The translations under genes were made by a program, and so were the position numbers. From contig NZ_JBKFFP010000010.1 of NCBI RefSeq assembly GCF_046506625.1, positions 43,300 to 107,299 of the forward strand: DNA of 64,000 bases. The letters are read 5' to 3'. The notes below the pieces were generated by a model. It did no database searches and was not told the origin of the DNA. It was given only the letters and a program-made list of their open reading frames with translations. Of this stretch, positions 34,009 to 43,045 are shown piece after piece. This DNA is from Zhengella sedimenti (lineage in GTDB: Bacteria > Pseudomonadota > Alphaproteobacteria > Rhizobiales > Rhizobiaceae). The stretch's first letter is position 1. Each line of letters begins with the position of its first letter.

Positions 34009-35661
34009 GTGGCGAAGGAAAAGAGCGGCTACTATGGCACGCGAAGGAAATTCTGGTCGTGGGGATATGAAGGTGAAGATAACTCCCAGGACGAAATCCG
34101 TACCATGCGAGACCGCGTGGAGCAGCGGCTTGGGATTAAGGATATCGAAGTTCTCTCGGACCCGACCCTTGATGAGATTGAACTTTATCCGTCGCGCATA
34201 AAGATCCCGCGAACGCTGGAAGATTTCTGCACCACGGAAAAGTGGGACAGAGTTGTCCATACCTACGGTAAGGGTTTTAAGGACATGACCCTTATCTACC
34301 GGCGCGATTTCAAGAAGGCTCCGGACGTCGTGGCCTATCCGCGCGACGAAGAAGATATTGCCGCCATCTTCGACTGGTGTGGCGAAAACGGCTATGCATG
34401 CATACCGTATGGCGGTGGATCGAGCGTCACAGGAGGCTTCTGGGGTCCCGAGCGCGACGCCTTTCCCGGCGTGGTCGTTATTGACCTGGGCAACCTCAAC
34501 CAGATTCTCGAAATCGACCCTGTGTCACGCTGCGCGCGGATCCAGGCAGGCATTCTCGGGCCGGCTCTGGAAGAACAACTGAAGCCGCACGGCCTCACCC
34601 TGCGCCATATTCCGCAATCGTGGGAATTCTCATCGCTGGGCGGCTGGATCGCAACCCGGTCGTCCGGTCACTATGCGACCCATCTCACGCATATCGACGA
34701 CATGGTGGAAAGCCTGCGCGTCGTCACGCCAGCGGGGACGATCCAGAATCGCCGGCTGCCTGCCTCAGGTGCGGGACCAAATCCGGATCGCATGTTCATC
34801 GGGTCTGAAGGCACGATGGGCATCATCACTGATGCATGGATGCGTCTGCAGGGGCGTGTGAAATTCCGTGCGAATGCATCGATCTCCTTCAAGTCGTTCT
34901 ATGAGGGTGCCAAGGCCGTCCGTCAAATCACCCAAGCGGGACTGTTCCCGGCGAACGCTCGCTATCTCGACGAGCAGGACGCCAAATTCTACGGCGCTGG
35001 AGACGGCACCGATTCCGTCTTGCTGCTGGGCTTCGAATCCGCCGACCATCCGGTGGACGCATGGCTGGAGCGTGGTCTCGAAATCTGCAAGGACTTCGGT
35101 GGCGTCGTGAAGCAGCGCGCGGGAACAGCAGACAACGCGCTGGAAACCAGCCGCAGCGGGCCGCAGGGTAACTGGCGGCACCAGTTCAGGTATCTGCCCC
35201 GGCTGATGCATACGCGCGCTGCGATGGGAATCGTGAGCTTCACGTTCGAAACCGCCTATACTTGGGATCGGTTCGAAGAAGTCGATACCGAGATCATGCG
35301 TCGCGTGCGAACGGCCCAGAAGGAACATCTTGGCGGTGGCATCGTCTGCCGCAGGTTCTCCTTCCTGTATCCGGACGGTCCGGCTCCATACTACTCGATC
35401 ATGGCTCCTTCGACACATGCCAACAGCCTCGAAGCCTATTCGATGCTCCACGACGTGGCGTCGGACGCCCTAATAGAGCTCGGCGCCACCATCACGCACC
35501 ATCATGCTGTCGGCAAATCGTTCCGTCCTTGGTACGACAAAGAAGTCGATCCGTTGTTCCGCCGTGTGCTGGCAGCCGCCAAGACCGAGCTGGACCCGAA
35601 GTGGATGTTGAATCCTGGGCTGATCGTCGACAAGCCCACAGGGCTCAAGATCGTCGGATAG
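34009..35661 (+). CDS. FAD-binding oxidase similar to alkyl-dihydroxyacetonephosphate synthase (VAO family)
   Basis: Alkyl-DHAP synthase swaps an acyl ester for an ether bond; bacterial relatives are mostly uncharacterised. The 550-residue protein resembles that enzyme along its length: WSWGYEGE at the N-terminus, the FAD PCMH domain (CIPYGGGSSVTGGFWGPE, EFSSLGGWIATRSSGHYATH, FIGSEGTMGIITDAWM) and the His-rich active-site tail (ITHHHAVGKSFRPW). AAGGAGG lies seven bases before this GTG, so the ATG 11 codons upstream was rejected. It is followed after 13 bases by the GST gene. Ether-forming or ether-cleaving chemistry is only an inference. Confidence 0.88.
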   Translation: MAKEKSGYYGTRRKFWSWGYEGEDNSQDEIRTMRDRVEQRLGIKDIEVLSDPTLDEIELYPSRIKIPRTLEDFCTTEKWDRVVHTYGKGFKDMTLIYRRDFKKAPDVVAYPRDEEDIAAIFDWCGENGYACIPYGGGSSVTGGFWGPERDAFPGVVVIDLGNLNQILEIDPVSRCARIQAGILGPALEEQLKPHGLTLRHIPQSWEFSSLGGWIATRSSGHYATHLTHIDDMVESLRVVTPAGTIQNRRLPASGAGPNPDRMFIGSEGTMGIITDAWMRLQGRVKFRANASISFKSFYEGAKAVRQITQAGLFPANARYLDEQDAKFYGAGDGTDSVLLLGFESADHPVDAWLERGLEICKDFGGVVKQRAGTADNALETSRSGPQGNWRHQFRYLPRLMHTRAAMGIVSFTFETAYTWDRFEEVDTEIMRRVRTAQKEHLGGGIVCRRFSFLYPDGPAPYYSIMAPSTHANSLEAYSMLHDVASDALIELGATITHHHAVGKSFRPWYDKEVDPLFRRVLAAAKTELDPKWMLNPGLIVDKPTGLKIVG

Positions 35662-35674
35662 GGGTTCTTCAGCG

Positions 35675-36364
35675 ATGATTGATCTATACTTCTGGCCAAC
35701 CCCCAACGGGTATAAAGCCGCTATAATGCTTGCAGAGCTGGACTTGGAGTACCGTGTTATTCCGGTTGATATAACCGCAGGAAAGCAATTTGAGCCGGAA
35801 TTCCTGAAGATCAATCCAAACAACAAAGTGCCGGCCATCGTTGACCACGATGGCCCGCACAACAAGCCTTACGCTGTTTTTGAATCGGCGGTTGTTCTAC
35901 TCTATCTTGCGGAAAAGTCCGGAAAGTTCCTTTCTCAGGACCCGGAAAAACGATACGATACGCTAAAGTGGCTTGTGTTTCAGAATACCACGATGGGCCC
36001 AATGCTGGGCCAAGCACATCATTTCATGGTGTATGCGACTGAGAAGATCGATTACGCCATCGAACGTTACGACCGGGAAGTTGGTCGAATATACAACATT
36101 CTCGAGAAGCGCCTTGCCGAATATGAATATCTCGCCGGCGAGTATTCTATCGCTGACATCAGCACATTCCCTTGGGTTCGCACGCGGAAATTGCATCGAC
36201 GCGACCTGTCGGAGTACCCGAACATTGATCGTTGGTACCAGGCGATCAAAGACCGTCCGGGGGTTCGTGCGGGCATAGACACATTGTCCGACAGCAAGCA
36301 GTGGGAAGCGAAGCCGGGCACCGACGCTTGGAAGAATATGTTCGGAAAGAACGGCAGTTCGTAA
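35675..36364 (+). CDS. Nu-class glutathione S-transferase (YfcG/YghU-like)
   Basis: Nu-class GSTs have disulfide reductase activity, and one from Novosphingobium acts as a glutathione lyase in beta-aryl-ether breakdown. The 229-residue protein starts MIDLYFWPTPNGYKAAIMLA and continues INPNNKVPAIVDHDGP, FESAVVLLYLAEKSGKFLS and PMLGQAHHFMVYA. This is very close in pattern to E. coli YfcG. The C-terminal helical domain is complete (LAGEYSIADISTFPWV). It is in an operon with the FAD oxidase and in the same regulon as glutathione reductase. Confidence 0.9.
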   Translation: MIDLYFWPTPNGYKAAIMLAELDLEYRVIPVDITAGKQFEPEFLKINPNNKVPAIVDHDGPHNKPYAVFESAVVLLYLAEKSGKFLSQDPEKRYDTLKWLVFQNTTMGPMLGQAHHFMVYATEKIDYAIERYDREVGRIYNILEKRLAEYEYLAGEYSIADISTFPWVRTRKLHRRDLSEYPNIDRWYQAIKDRPGVRAGIDTLSDSKQWEAKPGTDAWKNMFGKNGSS

Positions 36365-36556
36365 CAATCACACAAAATCCTCCCAGGCCTCAGGCGCGGC
36401 GGTCTATTCGTCGCGCCTGAGGCCGCGTAGGGGCAGTTGATGCAGGGCGGTCCCTATGGGGCTGGCGCAGGATCTTGGAAATTTTGCGCGGCCGAAATGC
36501 CGTTTGAAATCGCCCAATACGTGACCACGAACTCGGCTGATGGATCCACTATCTAC

Positions 36557-36598
36557 TTGACAGCCAGTAAATTGGATGACCAAATTGGATATACCAAT
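36557..36598 (+). promoter_or_regulatory. Acyl-CoA-ligase promoter with FadR-type composite operator, site 5
   Basis: A perfect -35 TTGACA is followed by 17 bases and CCAAAT. The operator TTGG-ATGA-CCAAATTGG-ATATA-CCAA (36572-36597) overlaps the -10 region. The predicted ligase ATG is 36 bases downstream. Confidence 0.62.
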
Positions 36599-36633
36599 TG
36601 CCGCGCAGGCTATCAGGATTTGGGGAAATTGAG

Positions 36634-38148
36634 ATGGATTTTTTGGCCGAGCTGCCTCGTCGCATTCATATGATCTTGGAGGAAGGGGCAACGTTCGGCG
36701 ACTCCCGTATCGCCTTTACAGATGAAAACGGGATTGATTGGTCCTTCCGCCGGCTGATCGACACGGTCGCAGCTGTCTCTGATGAAATGCGACAACTCGG
36801 GGTTCGGCAGGGTGATCGGGTGATGATCATCTGCGAAAACTCGATCAGGGCTGTGGTTCTAATGTATGCAGCAAGCCGGTTGGATGCATGGGCGGTGCTA
36901 GCGAATGCCCGGCTCAGCAAGCATGAACTTGCCCTTATTGAAGAGGATTGCCAGCCGCGGCGTATATTTCGCACCGATTCCAACTTGTCTGCACAAAATG
37001 CGGACGACGGCAATGCTGATGTTCGGCTCTTTACTGATATCGGCGCCGTAACGGTTGGTCCGTTAAATGAGAACAGCCAGCCGGAAGAAGTTCACGAAGG
37101 ATCCGCAGAGCAAGTCGCCGTTCTGATCTATACTACCGGGACCACGGGGCGCCCTAAGGGCGTCATGCTTAGCCATCGCAATTTGATTTTCGTCTCAAGC
37201 AGGGGAAGACGAACACAGTCTCTCGCTCCCGATGATGTCGCCCTGTGTGTCATGCCGATATCTCATTCGTACGGGCTCGTGTTGATGCAAGGCATGTTGT
37301 ACGCTGGCGCGCGTATGAAAATTATGCCACGATTTTCACTACAGGAGGCCCTAGATGCTGTTCGCAGCGGAGAGTTGACGGTTTTCAACGCCGTTCCAGC
37401 CATGCTGACACGGGTGGTGGCACATGTTGAACAGACGGGCGAAAAGCTCACGCCAAATAACCTCCGGTACGTCTACACGGGCACCGCGCCGCTCGACCTG
37501 TCACTGCGTAAAAATGTCGAACGGCTGTTCGGCGTGGTCTTACAGAACGGATACGGATTGACTGAAACGTCGCCGACGATCAGCCGGTCTCACTATTCGA
37601 TTGGCACCGACGACATCCATATTGGTCCACCGATAGAAGGGGTCGAGATCCGGATCGTCGGGCCTGACGGTCTCGATGTCCCAGAGGGAAAGCCGGGAGA
37701 ATTGCTGGTCCGGGGCCCCAATGTGATGTTGGGATACTATCGCCAGCCGAAAGCGACCGCCGAAGTTATCGACGAGGATGGCTATCTTCACACAGGCGAT
37801 ATCGTCAGTCGCAACGAACGCGGCGAACTGGTTATTCAAGGCCGATCAAAGGAATTGATCATTCGCTCCGGCTTCAATGTCTATCCTCCGGAAGTCGAAG
37901 CCGCCCTGAATGCACATCCCAGCATTCTAAATTCCGCCGTGCTCGGACGTCCTGTTGAGGGAAATGAGGAAATTATTGCCTTCGTTGAAATGTTGCCTGA
38001 ACGGCAGTGCGAGGTGGATGAGATTAAGTCCTTTCTGAAGAGCCGCCTTGCCCAGTATAAGCTGCCGCAACAGATTATCGTTATGCACGATTTGCCGGTC
38101 GCTCCGAATGGAAAGATAAAGAAGAACGACTTGAAGAAATATCTCTAG
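36634..38148 (+). CDS. AMP-dependent acyl-CoA ligase
   Basis: These enzymes activate a carboxylic acid to its CoA thioester through an acyl-AMP. The 504-residue protein has motif A3 (LIYTTGTTGRPKGVMLSHRN), A5 (NGYGLTETSPTI), the hinge region GDIVSRNERGELVIQGRSKE and the catalytic Lys near the end (APNGKIKKNDLKKYL). The ATG after GGGGAAA was preferred over a TTG within the operator. The aldehyde dehydrogenase follows in the same direction, which suits aldehyde to acid to acyl-CoA. Acid specificity is unknown. Confidence 0.92.
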   Translation: MDFLAELPRRIHMILEEGATFGDSRIAFTDENGIDWSFRRLIDTVAAVSDEMRQLGVRQGDRVMIICENSIRAVVLMYAASRLDAWAVLANARLSKHELALIEEDCQPRRIFRTDSNLSAQNADDGNADVRLFTDIGAVTVGPLNENSQPEEVHEGSAEQVAVLIYTTGTTGRPKGVMLSHRNLIFVSSRGRRTQSLAPDDVALCVMPISHSYGLVLMQGMLYAGARMKIMPRFSLQEALDAVRSGELTVFNAVPAMLTRVVAHVEQTGEKLTPNNLRYVYTGTAPLDLSLRKNVERLFGVVLQNGYGLTETSPTISRSHYSIGTDDIHIGPPIEGVEIRIVGPDGLDVPEGKPGELLVRGPNVMLGYYRQPKATAEVIDEDGYLHTGDIVSRNERGELVIQGRSKELIIRSGFNVYPPEVEAALNAHPSILNSAVLGRPVEGNEEIIAFVEMLPERQCEVDEIKSFLKSRLAQYKLPQQIIVMHDLPVAPNGKIKKNDLKKYL

Positions 38149-38273
38149 ATAGTTTGAGCTGTCGGTTCGACACTTCCTTCCGAAGCGCTCTGGACCATGA
38201 GTCCGACCCATATAGTATCTCCGACAAGGTCCGCAATCCCGCAAAAAACTCGATATGGAGAACCCGCCTCGCC

Positions 38274-39710
38274 ATGACAACCTTGCATGCTAACCTGATC
38301 GATGGAGCTTGGGTCGAAGGCGAAGCCGCGCCGAACATTAACCCCTCCAACACCAACGAAGTCGTCGGCACCTATGCGCGTGCTACTCGAGCTGACTCCC
38401 AAGCCGCGATCGCCGCCGCTAAACGTACGTTCCCGACATGGTCGCGCACGAGCCCTTTGGAGCGTCACGCGGTGTTGCGCAAGGCGGCAGACGAAATTCT
38501 CGCCCGCAAGGACGAACTCGGCCGACTTTTGTCGCGCGAGGAAGGCAAATCGTTGGCCGAAGCAGTCGGCGAAACGATTCGTGCGGCCCAGGTTTTCGAT
38601 TACTTCGCGGGCGAAACGCTACGGCTGGCCGGCGAAACGTTGCCCTCTGTGCGTCGGGGTGTCGTGGTGGATGTGACGCGTGAGCCGGTCGGCGTGATCG
38701 CTATCATCACGCCGTGGAACTTCCCAATCGCCATTCCGGCGTGGAAAATTGCGCCGGCGCTCTGCTACGGCAACACTGTGGTATTCAAGCCGGCTGATCT
38801 CACCCCTGGCTGCGCTTGGGAGCTGGTTGACATTCTCCACCGCGCCGGGCTGCCAAAGGGCGTACTCAATCTCGTAATGGGCCGTGGTTCGGTCGTCGGC
38901 CAGACCATGCTCGATAGCCCCGACGTAGATGCGATAAGCTTCACAGGCTCAGTGGAGACCGGCCGGCGTGTGGCGGCCTCCTGCGTCGAACACGGCAGGA
39001 AGTTCCAACTCGAGATGGGCGGTAAGAATCCGCTGGTCGTGCTCGATGATGCGGACCTCAACGTGGCGGTCGACTGCGCCGTCAACGGTGCATACTTCTT
39101 AACTGGCCAGCGCTGCACGGCTTCCTCACGGCTGATCGTCACCGAAGGCATCCACGATCGTTTTGTCTCGGCAGTTACCGAAAAGCTTAGGAGCCTCGTC
39201 GTCGACGACGCGCTCAAGCCGGGAACGCAGATCGGTCCGGTGGTGGACGAGAACCAACTCAGTCAGGACGAGAAGTATATCGCCATTGGCCGTGAGGAGG
39301 GCGCTAAGCTGGTGTGTGGAGGCGAAAGGCTGAACCGTGAGACGCCCGGCTTCTTCTTGCAGCCTGCCTTGTTCACCGAGGCAACCAATAATATGCGCAT
39401 CAGCCGCGAAGAGATTTTTGGTCCCGTCGCGGCGGTAATTCGTGTCAAGAATTATGAAGAGGCGCTGGAGACCGCGAACGATACGGCATTCGGCCTGTCC
39501 TCGGGGATCTGCACGGCCAGCCTGAAACATGCGACGCACTATAAGCGCAATGCCGACGCCGGCATGATTTTTGTCAATCTGCCCACTGGCGGCGTCGACT
39601 TCCATGTGCCGTTCGGCGGCCGCAAGGCATCGAGCTTCGGCCCTCGCGAACAGGGCCGCTACGCCGCCGAGTTCTACACGACCGTCAAAACGGCCTATAC
39701 GCTGGCCTGA
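38274..39710 (+). CDS. NAD(P)-dependent aldehyde dehydrogenase
   Basis: It oxidises an aldehyde to the acid. The 478-residue protein has the family order: TPWNFPIAIPAWKIAPAL, AISFTGSVETGRRVA, the catalytic Glu in LEMGGKNPLVVLDDA, the catalytic Cys in GQRCTASSRLIV and the EIFGPVAAVIRV motif. Details recall 2-oxoglutarate-semialdehyde and related dehydrogenases, but specificity cannot be assigned. The ATG at MTTLHANLIDG was chosen; upstream in-frame sequence lacks family similarity. It follows the ligase by 125 bases and probably belongs to the same transcript. Confidence 0.92.
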   Translation: MTTLHANLIDGAWVEGEAAPNINPSNTNEVVGTYARATRADSQAAIAAAKRTFPTWSRTSPLERHAVLRKAADEILARKDELGRLLSREEGKSLAEAVGETIRAAQVFDYFAGETLRLAGETLPSVRRGVVVDVTREPVGVIAIITPWNFPIAIPAWKIAPALCYGNTVVFKPADLTPGCAWELVDILHRAGLPKGVLNLVMGRGSVVGQTMLDSPDVDAISFTGSVETGRRVAASCVEHGRKFQLEMGGKNPLVVLDDADLNVAVDCAVNGAYFLTGQRCTASSRLIVTEGIHDRFVSAVTEKLRSLVVDDALKPGTQIGPVVDENQLSQDEKYIAIGREEGAKLVCGGERLNRETPGFFLQPALFTEATNNMRISREEIFGPVAAVIRVKNYEEALETANDTAFGLSSGICTASLKHATHYKRNADAGMIFVNLPTGGVDFHVPFGGRKASSFGPREQGRYAAEFYTTVKTAYTLA

Positions 39711-39967
39711 CGGGCTAATGCCGGTCCGCTTACCAGCCCCGAGGTGCCCGCGCCGTGACGGCTTCGCCCATGGCGCAGGCCGCTGGAACGATCCCGCCGG
39801 GGCGACCTTGCCTCGCTCGGCCGCGCGAGAGTCGAATAACACCTGCCGCGATTGCCAGGCAGGTACTGGCGGCGCCAATTACTCAGGGAAGAAGCAGCTC
39901 GTGCAGCCGGAACGCTTCGTGAGGTCGAAGCATGCTCGGGATCTGCCAAATAATGCACTCTGCGATA

Positions 39968-40168
39968 CTACGAGGTCGGCGCCTGAACTAGAGCAAGAGA
40001 TGTTCCCACGGGCCTCCTAGGAAGCCGTGATAGCGGATCAACCACCAGTTCCTGCTGTTCGATCAGCCGGCGAAAATTCTGCTTGTGGACCAGACGGCCG
40101 GCATGCGCCTCCACCGCGCGCTGCTGCAACTGCAGCAGCGTAAACTGCGGCGGCATCAGTTTGAACAC
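39968..40168 (-). pseudogene. NUDIX/NrtR-like regulator, C-terminal fragment
   Basis: The minus strand reads KLMPPQFTLLQLQQRAVEAH and HKQNFRRLIEQQELVV. This resembles the winged-helix end of NrtR-type NUDIX regulators, which typically show PxxFTLxxLQ...KRNFRR. The NUDIX domain is missing and the tail runs into unrelated sequence. The 255 bases between the aldehyde dehydrogenase and this remnant hold no supported gene. Confidence 0.5.
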
Positions 40169-40227
40169 GCGTGATCTGGTCGAAAAGCCAGTCGTTCCGG
40201 CCGTCTGACTCTAGAGGAATTCGCCCG

Positions 40228-41388
40228 ATGCAAGCCTTCACCTTCAATACGACCCCCTCGATCGTCTTCGAAGCCGGTTCGGCCAAGCGCTTCGGCGCGA
40301 TCGCAGGCAAACGGCTGGGCCCGACGGTGCTGTTCGTGACCGATCCCGGCCTGCGCAAACTCGGCCTGTGCGACGCAGCCATCGCCTCACTGGAAAGCGT
40401 CGGAGCGTCGGTTGCGATTTTCGATTCCGTTGAAGCCGATCCTTCGCTGGCGACCGTGATGAAGGCGGTGGAAAATGGTCGTTCAGCCGGCGCGACCGGC
40501 GTCGCAGGCTTCGGCGGCGGCTCGTCGCTCGACGTGGCGAAAGTGGCCGCACTTCTTCTCGGCTCCGGCGAAGACATCGACGGCGCCTGGGGCGTGGCGC
40601 AGGCGAAGGGACCGCGCCTGCCTCTGGTGCTGGCGCCCACCACGGCAGGAACAGGCTCGGAAGTCACCCCGGTTTCAATCATTACCGTCGGTGACGAGGA
40701 GAAGCGCGGCGTGTCCAGCGCTATCATCCTGCCGGACATTGCGGTGCTCGATCCGGAACTAACGCTGGGCCTGCCGCCGGCAATCACCGCAGCCACCGGC
40801 GTCGACGCGATGGTGCACGCAATCGAAGCCTATGCCTCGAAGAACGCCAACAACAATCCGCTGTCGAAGATGCTGGCCAGACAGGCCCTGCAACTCATCG
40901 GCGCCAGCATCGAAAAAGCGGTGCTTGACGGTAAGGATGTCGAGGCGAGGGGGGCGATGTTGCTCGGCTCCATGCTCGCCGGTCAAGCCTTCGCCAATTC
41001 GCCGGTGGCCGCCGTCCACGCGCTTGCCTATCCGATCGGGGGGACGTTCCATGTCCCGCACGGCCTCTCGAACGCACTTGTCCTGCCGCATGTCCTGTGC
41101 TTCAACGCGCCCGACGCCGCCCATCTCTACGCCGAGATCGCCACGGACGCTTTCCCACGTCTCGCACAAGAGGAAGGTGTGCAGGGGCGCTGCGCGGCGT
41201 TCATTGAGGAACTGGCCTCGCTATCGAAAAGACTTGGCCTGCAGCCGCGCCTGCGGGATGTCGGCATCGGCGAAGAGCATCTGAAAAAGATGGCGGCGGA
41301 TGCGATGAAGCAGCAGCGGTTGTTGGTCAACAATCCGCGCAATGTCTCGGAGCCGGATGCGCTCGCCATCTATCGCGCGGCATGGTGA
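40228..41388 (+). CDS. Iron-containing alcohol dehydrogenase
   Basis: This is a group III metal-dependent dehydrogenase that interconverts an alcohol and a carbonyl. The 386-residue protein has the NAD motif GFGGGSSLDVAKVAALL and APTTAGTGSEVTPVSI. The metal ligands are Asp and His in GVDAMVHAIEAY and His in VHALAYPIGGTFHVPHG. AGAGGAA precedes this ATG; the longer frame upstream overlaps the NUDIX remnant. A broken thioesterase gene follows directly. Relatives include maleylacetate reductases and 1,3-propanediol or hydroxyacid-oxoacid enzymes. Confidence 0.9.
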   Translation: MQAFTFNTTPSIVFEAGSAKRFGAIAGKRLGPTVLFVTDPGLRKLGLCDAAIASLESVGASVAIFDSVEADPSLATVMKAVENGRSAGATGVAGFGGGSSLDVAKVAALLLGSGEDIDGAWGVAQAKGPRLPLVLAPTTAGTGSEVTPVSIITVGDEEKRGVSSAIILPDIAVLDPELTLGLPPAITAATGVDAMVHAIEAYASKNANNNPLSKMLARQALQLIGASIEKAVLDGKDVEARGAMLLGSMLAGQAFANSPVAAVHALAYPIGGTFHVPHGLSNALVLPHVLCFNAPDAAHLYAEIATDAFPRLAQEEGVQGRCAAFIEELASLSKRLGLQPRLRDVGIGEEHLKKMAADAMKQQRLLVNNPRNVSEPDALAIYRAAW

Positions 41389-41392
41389 GACG

Positions 41393-41758
41393 ATGAGCGA
41401 GCGGTCTTCACCCACGTCGCGCAATGCCTACAACGCGTTTCGCACAATCACCACGGCTGGATGGATAACGACATCTATGGTGACATGAACAAATGCGGTG
41501 CATTATTCGCTGTTCGACACTGCGGTGAATGGCTGGCTGATCGGCGAGGGCCTGCTGGACATCCATGGCGGCGACCAGATTGGGCTCGTCGTCGAAACCG
41601 GGTGCCGCTATTTTTCTGAACTTGCTTTCCCCGATAAGGTAACGGCCGGTATCCGCGTCGCCAGGCTCGGAACGTCCTCCGTTCGCTATGAGGTTGCCCT
41701 GTTTCGGAATGAAGAAGAGATCGCCGCGCTGAAGGCTTCTTCGTCCACGTCTAGCTAG
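41393..41758 (+). pseudogene. Acyl-CoA thioesterase (4HBT/YbgC-like), frameshifted
   Basis: The 5' part reads SRNAYNAFRTITT in one frame and WMDNDIYGDMN in the next. The rest (VHYSLFDTAVNGWLIGEGLL through CRYFSELAFPDKVTAGIRV) is in a third; the expected FFVHVYV end is again out of frame. At least three frameshifts disable it. It starts four bases after the alcohol dehydrogenase stop, so it was once co-transcribed with it. Confidence 0.75.
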
Positions 41759-42199
41759 GGAAGGAGGTCGGCAACGCTCCTCACTGTGCGGTCAGAATAC
41801 CGGCACCAGGGAGACATCTCCAAGACGCCGTCAGCTTGTCAGCAATCAGTCTGCTTGCCGTCCCCGGGCCCAGCAATCGCAGAAGCTACCCCACGCTCCA
41901 GTTTACCCGGAATGGCGCTGTTGTAGGGGTCAGAACAAGCACCGCAATCAGATCCACGTTCACTTCGTGGCCCTGGTCCCGTTTTCTGGTTCTCCTCAGT
42001 GTTTTTGGAGGGAGTATCTTCCATTGCGTACGGCTTGTGTCCGAAGCCTCCGTCGAGGCTGATTGGTTCAACTTCCGACGAACGTGGACTGCCCCCGACC
42101 AGCCGTCAACGTCTCCGGCGACATGAAGTTTTTGTTCTTCGCATCTGCACAAAATTGTGCCAAACGCCCTCAGGCGGTTAACGTAAGGGAAGGAATGCC
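41759..42199. other. Gap before panB, no gene recognised
   Basis: About 440 bases without a supported ORF on either strand. The final bases carry the panB ribosome site AAGGGAAGGAATGCC. Some minus-strand frames look protein-like but match no family I know. Confidence 0.4.
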
Positions 42200-43045
42200 A
42201 TGAGCGCGACAGGTGAAGTGAAGGCCCTGACGCCCCCCGATATCGTGTCACACAAGGGTGGGACGCCGCTGGTTTGTCTCACTGCCTACACGACACCGAT
42301 GGCGAGGCTTGTCGATACCACCTGCGATATCGTGCTTGTCGGTGACAGCGTTGGCATGGTGCTGCACGGCTTGCCGTCCACGCTGGGCGTCACGCTCGAC
42401 ATGATGATCATGCACGCACAAGCGGTGCGCCGTGGCATCGAGCGGGCACTGATGGTTGTGGACATGCCGTTCGGGTCCTATGAGGAAGGGCCCGAACAGG
42501 CCTTTCGCAATGCCGCCCGGCTGATGGCCGAGACCGGCTGCGCCGCCGTCAAGCTCGAGGGCGGCGAGAGTATGGCGGAGACGATCCAGTTCCTGGTCGC
42601 GCGCGGCATTCCGGTGATGGCGCATGTCGGCCTGACACCACAGGCAGTCAATACTTTTGGCGGCTACAAGGTGCAGGGGCGTGGCAACGATGCGGAACGC
42701 ATCTTGCGCGATGCCGACGCGGTTTCAAAAGCCGGCGCGTTTGCCGTTGTGCTGGAGAAGGTGCCGGAAGCGCTCGCTCGCAGGATTACCGCCGACATTG
42801 CCATCCCCACCATCGGTATCGGCGCCTCGTCAGCCTGTGACGGCCAAATCCTGGTGGTCGACGACATGCTTGGCATGTTCACGGACTTCCGGCCGAAATT
42901 CGTCAAGCGCTACGCTGAACTCGGGGAGCGGGCACAAGCCGCGATCGCAGCCTACGCAAACGAAGTGCGCGAGCGGCGCTTTCCAGGTGCAGAGCATGTC
43001 TTTCGCGATCAGCCCAAAACGATCAAGGGTGGAGAAGCGGCATGA
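42200..43045 (+). CDS. panB: 3-methyl-2-oxobutanoate hydroxymethyltransferase
   Basis: PanB makes ketopantoate from 2-oxoisovalerate and methylene-tetrahydrofolate, the first step of pantothenate synthesis. The 281-residue protein has the family segments TPLVCLTAYTTPMARLVD, VLVGDSVGMVLHG (metal-binding Asp), MPFGSYEEGPEQAF, KLEGGESM and AHVGLTPQAVNTFGGYKVQG. A strong ribosome site precedes the ATG. It overlaps panC by four bases. Plasmid- or island-borne panBC is known in rhizobia and can make the host dependent on the replicon. Confidence 0.95.
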   Translation: MSATGEVKALTPPDIVSHKGGTPLVCLTAYTTPMARLVDTTCDIVLVGDSVGMVLHGLPSTLGVTLDMMIMHAQAVRRGIERALMVVDMPFGSYEEGPEQAFRNAARLMAETGCAAVKLEGGESMAETIQFLVARGIPVMAHVGLTPQAVNTFGGYKVQGRGNDAERILRDADAVSKAGAFAVVLEKVPEALARRITADIAIPTIGIGASSACDGQILVVDDMLGMFTDFRPKFVKRYAELGERAQAAIAAYANEVRERRFPGAEHVFRDQPKTIKGGEAA

